A stretch of DNA of 57,527 nucleotides, taken from assembly GCA_015501585.1 (NCBI GenBank), contig JADNRY010000384.1:1-57527 (forward strand), in the 5' to 3' direction. The notes under the pieces were generated by a model. It searched no databases. It worked only from the letters and a program-made list of their open reading frames with translations, and was not told where the DNA came from. Shown piece by piece: positions 35,533-45,200 of this stretch. The translations under genes were made by a program, and so were the position numbers. The DNA is from Rhodocollybia butyracea. Lineage: Eukaryota; Basidiomycota; Agaricomycetes; Agaricales; Omphalotaceae. Position 1 is the stretch's first letter, and each line of letters begins with the position of its first letter.

Positions 35533-35916
35533 GGGAGGAACTTGACACTGTTGAGGTTGGTTCTTTAACTGCGGAGTATGTGACGAGATAATTGGCTTCA
35601 AAACCCCCCTACACATCTTGTAGACATCTTATTTACCAATGAGCTGCTACCGTCAGCTATATCAAGTATGCTATTCAATCTCTTTATTTAATCTCTTTAT
35701 TTCTAACCCAAACCTGGAAAAAATCATACCTATGACTCGTCGCTGCCGCCGGTGCCAGGTGAGGAGCGAAAGAGACCTGGAATAATTACCAGCCAGAGCC
35801 GGAATAATGTTTAGTGAATACGGGACCAACTGCAGGAAGACTCTAGTAGACGCCCTCCAACCCTTATAAGGCAGTGCCTATTCTATTAAATTTTCACGCT
35901 CCTTTCAAATAAATTG

Positions 35917-36334
35917 ATAAGGCAGACAGTGTACTCAACACTGTTAGTTGGCTCTGGTCACACAGACACAGAGGAGACGAAGGTCCAGACACAGACACAG
36001 ACAGAGAAAACACAACTTGATATTCCACAAGTACATACAGGCTTAAATACAAGTCCAGCGAGTTAATAATAAGTACAACGCGTGAAGCGTTCACAGATGG
36101 AGTGAGAGTAATAAGACTAGAGTGGAATGGAGCACAAGGTAAGTAAGTAAGAATAGACAAGAGCACAATAATAAGGCAATGGCGAGTGGGCAGGATAAAG
36201 ATAGTACAACTAGTTCACATACCAGTAGTTACAGCAAGAGAGAATGTTCCATAGATAGTAACGAAGTGAGAAGACTGTTCCATAGTAAGTATAATGAATA
36301 TGATAGATGACAAAGTCCAACAAAAACCTCCATC
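35917..36334 (-). repeat. LTR-like repeat, copy 1
   Basis: About 420 bp, nearly identical to 39928-40352. On the minus strand it runs TGTTGGACTTTG...GCCTTATCA, as an LTR would. No matching target duplication was found on either copy. From 35533 to 35916 I see nothing else to name. Confidence 0.5.
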
Positions 36335-36339
36335 ATTGC

Positions 36340-37360
36340 AGCAATATTCTCTGAAACAGGTATAATGCGTCTAAAACACTGCAGGTTCCTCTTACAAGTT
36401 CGCTTTCTTGACTACCTGCTGACTCGTCCATTGGACTGCCTGGCAAGAACTGCCCTCAATGACAGCATTAACTTGCATCTATGCAATAAACCTTCATGGT
36501 TCAGTGACCTCATAGAGGTAAAATCAAACTTATGCCCTCACTTAACCTTTCCCAATGCCAACCACCTCCTCACTGCCACATCGGCTGAATCGTTAGGTGA
36601 TTACTCTAAATCCATCTTCAGCGCCGCATCTCAATGAGTTCAAAATGAATTATTCAGAGTGGAAAAATGTTCTTACCTACTATGCCTTCACAAGGAGCCA
36701 CAGGAGAATGGCCTTGTCAAATATCACACAATGTGCCGGCGTCAATACCTTGCCAATGTCTATAATGCCCAACACCGTAAAGCTCTCACAAGAATTTTAG
36801 CAGGAGATCACTCACTAGCTGTAGTACGACTTACATGGGCAGACAATCACCATGTTCCTGTCCCTCACAACGAACGCTTATGCCGATTCTGCAAATGTAA
36901 AGTTGAAACACCAGAGCATGCTATGCTCAAATGTTTACATCCACCCATTATCAATATGCGCGCCTCCTTCCTGGCCAAGTTTTACACAATCCAACCAAAT
37001 GCCATTCCCCTATGCAATACCATGGAACTTCGCCATTATTTGGCATACATTGCCTCCTGTCACTTGACCTTCCCAATTCTTGCTAAATGGGCATTTGAAT
37101 TAACCAAGTTCTTCAATGCAACTCCTATGCTCATCCCTAGCCAATACCGCCGATAAGTTATTCACACCATACCATAAGCCCAAAGTAGTTGTCACATATA
37201 TAAATAGCCTTCAATGTATGCCATATATATATATTTATCTAGCCATTGATGAGGCGGGTGGATCTACAGCACCTTAGTTGCAAGCTCGTCCACTCCTGTC
37301 CCAATGGTTCCGGTGTTCAGCACTTGGACCATGCCATGTAATAAATTCTTCCTTCCTTCC
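36340..37360 (+). mobile_element. LINE-type retrotransposon, 3' fragment
   Basis: Two overlapping frames (36365-36637 and 36659-37156) encode the C-terminal part of a non-LTR reverse transcriptase, including a Cys-His cluster CRFCKCKVETPEHAMLKC resembling the RT zinc-binding domain. It lacks the catalytic RT and endonuclease regions and is frameshifted. The 3' end is TAATAAATTC followed by (TTCC)n at 37341-37365. The same 3' end occurs on the minus strand at 45125-45169. Confidence 0.65.
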
Positions 37361-37374
37361 TTCCCCGGCTAGTA

Positions 37375-37600
37375 TATGGATACAGTCAAGAGAATACTCC
37401 AGAGCGGGATTGGTTTGCATTCAATCCCTCTTCCACTCGCAATAGAACCGAGAGGCTTTTCAAGCCAGGATTGCTGGGGGAGTGTTGAGATGACTGTAGT
37501 GAAAAAGATTGAAGAGTCGGCCTCAAAAAGGTAGATCTTGTCCAAGGTGAGCTGTATTTATGTTCCACTGAATTCTACATGTCAACACTTTAGACAATCA
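37375..37600 (+). mobile_element. Possible copia 3' end remnant
   Basis: GCTGGGGGAG followed by TGTTGAGATGACTG at about 37466-37490 looks like a polypurine tract and LTR start. No matching second LTR is visible. From 37600 to 38017 I see no gene. Confidence 0.35.
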
Positions 37601-38017
37601 TCCAGCACCCACAGACATACCTGTTCTGCTCCTCACCCTCCCCTCCCCTTCAGCGCTCCATCCCTCACAGTGGTGTATTACAAACAGGTTGCGGACGCCC
37701 AGAGCGATAAGCGCAGTCGCTTAAAATCCTGCGAAGATAGAAATATGATTATGGATGATCATGCAATGCTTTCCTGCAACGTCAGTACCAACAACGTTTC
37801 CAAAGATTGTTTCAAGTAGTTATGTTCCGGTAGTTATGTTCCGGTAGTTATGTTCCACTGACAGTGAGTTGGGATGAGTAGAACATAGCCTAGTTGTCAA
37901 GAAGAGAGTTGAGATGGGGCCATACACATTGGAGCTAGAGTATTTCTCCACGGATCTACAGCCTTTATCCTCACCATCCGACCAATCCTACTCATTACAG
38001 GTAATCTGATTCTACAT

Positions 38018-38873
38018 TGATACGCCCAAAACCCTTTTGGCCCTAGAGTACTGTTTTTTTTGGCATTTCTGCAGTGTACATAGTATCTGGAAGTCATTGG
38101 GAGTGCTACCCATGATCTCTAGTTACTGAAACCCATCCTCATGACCTCTAGTCTCATATGTATCTGTCTTGTCTCTACAATTCATACATCCAGAAGGATT
38201 GATCAGTATGCAGTGCTCCATCTGATAAAGCATGCAAGAGACTATGGTCTGGACCTTGTGTATCAATGTGTTTCGCTTGAATCCAATGTAATACAAGCTC
38301 CTCCAACCTCTATTTGCTCAGAATTGTGATATATGCACTTCTCACTATATGTTAATTCATCCCCTGCTTGACAACTCTGAAAGAAAAGGAATTTGTTTAT
38401 GTATATCTGGTTCCCCGAGGTCTATTCAATCGAAGTACACTAGAAGCACTCCCAGTAATATTTGTATCATTTGTGCAGCACCACTTCACGAGTTATGAAG
38501 GCTGTATCCATTACTACTTATAATATTGGGATTAGAAGGGAACCTCCTTAGAAAGGTGTCACGCATGCGAAATATGATTGCGGCGGCATTTGGAGAACTC
38601 AATAGATATACTAGAGAGTCCAAATCCGAAGCCCCGAGTCGTGCCGATGTCCGGAAGTGGTTGAAATACGGAGATCTTGCTATAACTTCGAGATTAGGTC
38701 ACTATTTGTTTAAGCCGAACATGAGCTAAAACCGCCGTTCCCCTGCATCCTCTGTGGTACTTTCAAGATAGGACAGTGTCCCTAGACCCTCTAGCATCGG
38801 TATAACCGAGTACAAGCATTTATAGAAGCTTGTTGTCCCTTCCCAAGTACAGGGAAGAGTGATAATCTCCAAC
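38018..38873 (+). mobile_element. TGATACGCCC element, truncated copy
   Basis: Matches the complement of about 12470-13312 from the terminal TGATACGCCCAAAACC inward and stops abruptly after ATAATCTCCAA. The 67-codon frame at 38526-38729 is shared with the other copy but begins with TTG. All six base differences between the two frames are transitions that change the amino acid, which gives no sign of purifying selection. Confidence 0.6.
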
Positions 38874-39129
38874 AAGGGGTGTGCAGATTTTAAATTTTAT
38901 ATATCATGATGACTTTGGACCTTAAGAGCTTGCATTCCCCCCCCCCCTCCCTCCCCTACCTACCTAAAATGGGAAGTAATTTTCCCACAGTCACATGGAT
39001 ATTACCATTGAAAACCGGCCCGTTTCAGACAATATGACAAGGCTGTGACACTGTATATGGTACTAAAGCAAGTATAAGGCTTGTATAAGCCTCTTGTTTT
39101 AATGTAAGAGGTAGAAACCAAACTTCTTG

Positions 39130-39640
39130 GCTACATAAATATTGACAGCTCTGTCCGCAGAGCTTAATTGATACAGTCACAATGCTAGCCTTATAACTCA
39201 GTTATGGAGTTTGTGTTAGCTAGCTTAATCCAATCTTATTGTTATCCCAGAGGAATCTCTGACAACTCAACCTTGCTCCTAAATTTGATAGTCTGTTTTA
39301 GTGCGGTATTGTTCATTACCAGTTACAGTTGTTTCGTAATGCATTTCAAAGACCAGTACAAACTAGATCAATTACTGGCTAGTGTTAACACCTTCTGGGC
39401 ACCTCAATATAAGTTACATGCTTGGCTTCCAGCTAAGCTGGTAAGTGTACAGTAATGGTGCATTGCCTATTTTGCTAGTCCTTAGTTTATGGTTTACAGT
39501 TATTACTTTGGGCTCAGTATAACTCTCTTATTGTATTGTCTTATTGTATTGTATACTGTGTCAAAGTACATGATTACACACCTGCATGCAAAAATTGTGT
39601 ATTATTGGGGTCAAGTAGCATGCCAAACATCTTGCCAGTG
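39130..39640. repeat. Dispersed repeat B joined to inverted A
   Basis: 39130-39390 matches 42505-42745 (ATTGATA(C/T)AGTCAC...GATAGTCTGTTTTAGTG). It then continues into the reverse complement of family A (compare 40490-40725). At 42.7 kb the same B sequence is instead followed by A in direct orientation, so this copy is rearranged. A poly-C/CT tract lies at 38937-38957. Confidence 0.5.
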
Positions 39641-39927
39641 AGTTCAGTAGTGTAACAGGAGGGATTACTTGTGTCACGTGTGTGTATGGATAAGATGACA
39701 GAGGGAAAGATAGTCAATCAATAACAAATACACTAAAGCATGGGGTATGCCGGTGGTGCTACTCGAGCCCAAAACAACCGTGGTTGGACCGGCGGTCCAA
39801 GTCAAGATAAAAGGTTTGAGGACAAAATCCAAAAGGCCTTCAGGACCAACAGGGATTTGTCCTTTGGGGAAGAACCGCAGTTCCAAGAGAGTAGATCATT
39901 CCACGGTAGCATTTATTAGAGGTTGAT

Positions 39928-40352
39928 TGATAAGGCAGACAGTGTACACAACACTGTTAGTTGGCTCTGGTCACACAGACACAGAGAAGACAAAGGTCCA
40001 GACACAGACACAGACAGAGAAAACACAACTTCATATTTCATAAGTACATACTTGAAGCTTAAATATGAGTCCAGCGAGTTAATAATAAGTAAAACACATG
40101 AAGTAAAACACGTGAAGCATTCACAGACGGAGTGAGAGTAATAAGACTAGAGTGGAATAGAGCACAAGGTAAGTAAGTAAGAATAGACAAGAGCACAATA
40201 ATAAAGCAATGGCAAGTGGGCAGGATAAAGATATTACAACTAGTTCACATACCAGTAGTTACAGCAAGAAAGAATGTTCCATAGATAGTAACAAAGTGAG
40301 AAGACTGTTCCATAGTAAGTATAATGAAAATGATAGATGACAAAGTCCAACA
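39928..40352 (-). repeat. LTR-like repeat, copy 2
   Basis: Nearly identical to 35917-36334, with the same ends (minus strand TGTTGGACTTTG...CTTATCA). The flanks differ, so the two copies inserted or moved independently. Confidence 0.5.
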
Positions 40353-40489
40353 GCGTTACATGAACAATTCCAAGTGTGGGGGTAACTAATGTAGGCAGGT
40401 TGGTGGTGTTAGTTGAGACTATCAACATGGCTTATGAGAATGTATGTTTGCAGATAAAACAGGTAAAGCAGGTTAAAAGTGCATGTTCT

Positions 40490-41453
40490 GGTTGAACAGT
40501 AATACACAATTTTCGCACCTAGGCATGTAACTACACTTTTTGACACACTGTGTAGTATATACAATGCAATAAGAGGACTATATGGAGCTCAAGTGTGATA
40601 GTTGTAGCCAAAGCATAGTATCTTAACAATAATACTTAGCTAGCTGTTACAGTATGCCTACAAGGGTAGCTGGAAGCCAAGCTAGCGGGGATACTTGAGG
40701 TGCCCAGAGATGTTAACGCTAGGCTAGTCAACCTAGTTTCTACTCAGGAGCTTATTACTCTACAAAAAGGGATGTTTCAAAGTGGGATAAAAGCTAGCTG
40801 ACACACCACCCAGGGATATATTCAAAAGAGGGAAGGCAAACCTTGTACTTTAGAAACGGCTAGCTCACAAATACCACTGATCTTATGATCTATGAGGGAA
40901 TTGAGATATTCTAAAGCAATGGTCCAGAAAAAGCGGAGATACTGTCTGACAGAGTCAACTAGTAAATTTGACTAAGGCTCGGTACCGTGTTGCTGAAGAT
41001 AACCCAAATATTATAAATTGCATGCCTAGACTAGCAAGGACCATAGGGGAGACCTGTTGGTACACAGAAGTGCACCACCTCCCAAGAGATTGTAGAACAT
41101 CGGCCGAAGGTACTCTAGAAAGCAATGCACTTATAGATACTAAGCTAGCCAACTCAACTTATATGATAGTAGTGTTGTTAGAAAGCTAGCGCACTGGGCT
41201 AACAGTTCCAAACACTTCCCTTTAACGGAGGAGTACTATGAACTAGCCAACACCACTTTAACATCCTGAGTAAGACAGAGGAAAGCAAGTATGCAAGGTA
41301 TGAGCACCACTGCCTGAAAGATGAATCTGCAGACCACGGGCAGATTACTGTCTAGGACCAAAGGATTTTAACCATTTTAATATATACAAGTTACTACCTG
41401 ATTTGGACATACATAGTAGTTTGGACAGTTTTACCATATCCTATATACCCTTT
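40490..41453 (+). repeat. Dispersed repeat family A, diverged copy
   Basis: Diverged copy of 42770-43480: AGTAATAC(A/G)CA start, CAATAAGAGG(A/G) and GAGGTGCCCAGAGA phrases in the same order. No open frame with a recognisable domain. It is followed by hairpin element FB3. Confidence 0.55.
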
Positions 41454-41825
41454 CATCAGGAAAAGTGTTTTTTTTCCTAGGGGACCAAGGGTGGCCTAAG
41501 GACAACTAGGTGACCTATGAATCCTATGTCATCCTAGGATTTGGCACTTGTCTTAAGGGACTCACAGTTTCCCAGGATATCCAGGATTTCCTCGGATATC
41601 CTGGGATACCTCAGGACAATTCCAGGACAACTTGGGTAAAACCCAGGGAAAATTAAGGAAAACACAGTTTTGCCCTGGTCTTCATAGGACTTTCCTAGGG
41701 AATCCTGGGAAACTGTGAGTTCCTTAAGACAAGTGCCAAATCCTAGGATGTCATGGGTTTCATAGGTCACCTAGTTGTCCTTAGGCCACCCTTGGTCCCC
41801 TAGGAAAAAAACACTTTTCCTGATG
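41454..41825. mobile_element. Small hairpin element FB3 (372 bp)
   Basis: Ends CATCAGGAAAAGTG and its complement. The entire element is an imperfect inverted repeat containing CCTAGG-type words and a diverged centre. Outer arms resemble FB4 (shared TAGGTGACCTATGAATCCTATG). Non-coding MITE-like element. Confidence 0.75.
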
Positions 41826-42769
41826 TTATGGTGACAAGTTTCCTTTCCTAACCCTCTCTCTGTCTCTCTCTCTCAGTTTCTCTCTCAAAGTCTGTATGTT
41901 TGTATCTTTTTGTATTAAAACTCTCCCTCCTCTCTATAAAAGCTTAGGGTATTTACCTAGAAATACAAGTTACCCGCCACCTCCAAAGTATGAGATTGGT
42001 AGTTGTTTCTTCAATTAGAAGTTATTTGCCCTGCATTATAAGTTAGAGAGTGCTGGCGCCGCCAACTTGTGACATCTAGCCACTTTAATAGAGGATCAAT
42101 ACTTTGCCACTGAACCTTGTGCCCACTTGAGTTTCTGGTTAGGACTTTAAGTGTGTAATTATGACCAAGTTAAATCTAGTTGCTTCCTTAGAGGGGACGG
42201 TTTCTAGTAAGGGATTATTTGTCTCCAGAGTGAGGGTTCCTTAGCTAGCTGAAAAGTTAGTGAGCCACTAAGAGTGTGGTATGAGTTCCTGGTAATTTGG
42301 TATTACCTTCAGTCTAGTAGCTTAACCCAGAGTTTGGTTAGGGACTTTACGGCAATTCTCTAGCTGGTGCCAGAGTTTGCCCAGGAGTGTTTCAAAGCAT
42401 TGTAGTTTGATGACTAGCCAGAGACAGAGTTTGCCTGGGAGTATTCTTACTTTGTTTATTTGCATCCCCGCTTCACACACACACATGTTCACACCTCAAC
42501 TTAGTTGAGCTAGCTCTGTCAACAGAGCTTAATTGATATAGTCACCATGCTAGCCTTATACTCAGTACTGGAGTTTGTGTTAGCTAGCTTGATCCGATCT
42601 TATTGTTATCCTGGAGGAATCTCTGACAACTCAACCTCGCTCCTAAATTTGATAGTCTGTTTTAGTGTGGTATTGTTCATTAGCTGTTACAGCTGTTTTG
42701 TAACACATTTCAAAGACCAGTACAAACCAGATCAATTAACGGTTTCAAGGCAAGTTCTGTTTGGACAGT
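41826..42769 (+). repeat. Dispersed repeat family B (LTR-like)
   Basis: CT-rich start, CTATAAAAGC TATA-like box at about 41934, then GAGTTTGCCCAGGAGTG-type phrases repeated; similar to 44060-45050. It resembles a retroelement LTR or leader, but no coding part identifies it. Microsatellite (CA)n at about 42474-42486. Confidence 0.4.
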
Positions 42770-44060
42770 AATACGCAGATTTTGCGCTTAGGCTTGTAGC
42801 CATATATTTTGACAATGTATATGTGCTATACATACAATAAGAGGGTTATACGGAGCCCAATTGTGATAACTGTAGCTAACACTTAGTATCTCAGCGATAA
42901 TACTCAGTTAGTCATGATGATACGCCCACAAGCGTAGTCTGATACTAAACTAGCGAGGATACTCGAGGTGCCCAGAGACATCAACACTAGATTATCAGTC
43001 TAGTTCTACCCACCCCAATGCATACACAAATCCGCATACTTGGATGTCTCAAAGTGGGATGAGTACTGGTGGCGGTGTTACCCAGGGAAGGCATCAGAAG
43101 GGGAATGCAATCCTTGTACTGCGCTAGCGGAAAGATGGACACTGGAGGATAAGATCTACAATTGCCTTACAGACTGGAAGGAAGATCTTAACATGTTACA
43201 ATAACTAGTCGAGTTGCAATGCGGCACAGCTGTTAGATGATTAAGCTAGGCGAATTTGATATTTGATTATCGGCCGACTATTGACTAGGAAAGTCCTACT
43301 GCAATAAACCCGATGATCTTATGGTGGATAGGCTATTGCCAAGCCACAGCTCTGAGCATTGTGTTAGCACACATAACTCTGGGGTTCTTGGTATCTACTC
43401 AAAGCTAGCAAAGTGAACTATCGCTAGGAGATGTTATTATCTTAAAGGGATTGAGCTGGACTTGCTCAAAACCTACCACATCAGGAAAGGCCATTTTTGC
43501 CTAGGTGACCCCAGAGTGGCCTAAAGCAAACTAGGTGACCTATGAATCCTATGGCATCCTAGGAATTTGGGCTCGTCCCTTGCCAGTCAAGGCTCTTGAG
43601 GATTCCCTAAGGTATCCTAGGCAAACCCAGGGCAAGCCTAGGTTTGCCCAGGTTTTGCCCAGGTGTTCCCCAGGTGTTCCCCAGGAGCACCTGGGCAAAC
43701 CTGGGCAGACCTAGGCTTGCCTAGGGAATCCTCAAGAGCCTTGACTGGTAAGGGACAAGCCCAAATTCCTAGGATGCCATAGGATTCATAGGTCACCTAG
43801 TTTGCTTTAGGCCACTCTGGGGTCACCTAGGCAAAAATGGCTTTTCCTGATGTAGACAACCTCAAGGATAAACATGCAGACACGTACCTGTGTGGAGCCA
43901 TGAAACATCCAATGGAAGGAACAGTTATTTGTGGTACGAGATTCCGCAAGGACCAGAATATGTTAACCCATTTGATTCCTTTTACTTTGATACCCAAATC
44001 GGGACCATACCTAAATTGGGACGGTTTTCTAGATAAATATACAATATGTCCGGGCTAGAG
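42770..44060 (+). repeat. Dispersed repeat family A, reference copy, with FB4 insert
   Basis: Direct-orientation copy of the sequence found inverted at 21485-24062; interrupted at 43479-43852 by FB4. The two copies let one date nested insertions: gag-only element in one, hairpin in the other. Confidence 0.7.
43479..43852. mobile_element. Small hairpin element FB4 (374 bp)
   Basis: Ends CATCAGGAAAGG and CCTTTTCCTGATG-like complement. The arms pair almost end to end around a GC-rich centre (CAGGTGTTCCCCAGG). The unoccupied site is seen in the inverted copy at about 21700-21706. Non-coding. Confidence 0.8.
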
Positions 44061-45050
44061 TTTCCTTTCTTAGCTAAATTCCTCTCTTTCTCAAATTTCC
44101 ATCTCACTCTGTTTCTCTCCGACTCTGTTTCATCTCTTTTCATATTAAACTAGTAAAGACCCAGTATATAAGCATGATGTATTTATCTCATAAATCAAGT
44201 TATCTTGCCACCTCTCATAACTACCCGTTGTGATGAAGTCAAAGGTCTCTTCACCACCGGAGTCTGCTAGTCCTCTTAATTCCCCCTGGTTTAAAGATAC
44301 TGAGTCAATCAAACACTGTAACTTGGCATTTGTTTAGGGCACGCATGGAGTCTAGCTTTCTCTTCGAAGTTAATATTATATTCTATCTTATAAAGTTTGG
44401 ATTGGTGTAATAGAAGCTTTGTAACAGCTTTTGCACCTGCTTGAGATTGAGTTAGATCTTTTGCATGAATCTAGTTGCTTCCTTAGAGGGGATGGCTTCT
44501 AGTAAGGAATTATTTGGCTCCAGAGTGAGGGTTCCTTAGCTAGCTCTTAATGAGTATTAGCGAGCCACTAAGATTGTGGTACAAGTTCCTAGTGATTAAG
44601 TTCACTCACAGTTTCGTAGCTTGACCCAGAGTTTGGTCAGGGACATTACGGCATTACACTAGCTGGAGCCAGAGTTTGCCCAGGAGTGTTTCACAACCTT
44701 GTTTCTATTGCGCTAGCTGGAGCCAGAGTTTGCCCAGGAGTGTCCTAGTTGCATTGTATTGGTTTTGGTTTTGGTTATTGTTGGACACACACACACACAC
44801 ACAGTTATTTGGTTATTTGGGTTTTTGGTCAGACATACGTGCACAACTTAGATGATAGTCTATGATAGTTCAGTTCATAGAACTTACTAGACCTTGTCGC
44901 ACTACGCTAGTTCAGTTGTTTCACTACACTGGCTGGTGTATCATCTTCCATTCAATATCTTAACTTTCTTTGGGTAATCTTTGACAACCCAGCCTCGCTC
45001 CCATTAAACAAATTGATAGTCTGGTTAGGCGCAGTCTTGTTGAAACAAAG
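44061..45050 (+). repeat. Dispersed repeat family B, second copy
   Basis: Parallel to 41826-42769, with TATATAAGC at about 44165 in the place of the TATA-like box and the same GAGTTTGCCCAGGAGTGT phrase occurring twice. (CA)n at 44782-44801. Confidence 0.4.
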
Positions 45051-45124
45051 GGAAATGAACATGCTTTTGATCATTTTCAAATTGGTTAGCCATGGGAAAA
45101 AAACATGCTTTTTCACTATTTGTT

Positions 45125-45169
45125 GGAAGGAAGGAAGGAAGAATTTATTACACGGGATGGTCCAAGTGC
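45125..45169 (-). mobile_element. Extremely short LINE 3' end
   Basis: On the minus strand: GCACTTGGACCATCCCGTG, TAATAAATTC and (TTCC)n, matching the 3' end of the LINE fragment at about 37325-37365. Probably a severely 5'-truncated insertion, just downstream of the NLR gene stop codon. Confidence 0.5.
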
Positions 45170-45200
45170 AAACCCTGTAATATAAGGTTTATTCGACCAC

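Noticed and set aside
35917..40352. The two ~420-bp copies as the LTR pair of one 4.4-kb element
   Set aside because: The interval holds a LINE fragment, a truncated TGATACGCCC element and other repeats, no gag-pol in the right order, and no matching target duplication.
40968..41189. Paired short frames on both strands at 40955-41189
   Set aside because: They lie in diverged family A repeat sequence and have no similarity to known proteins that I can see.
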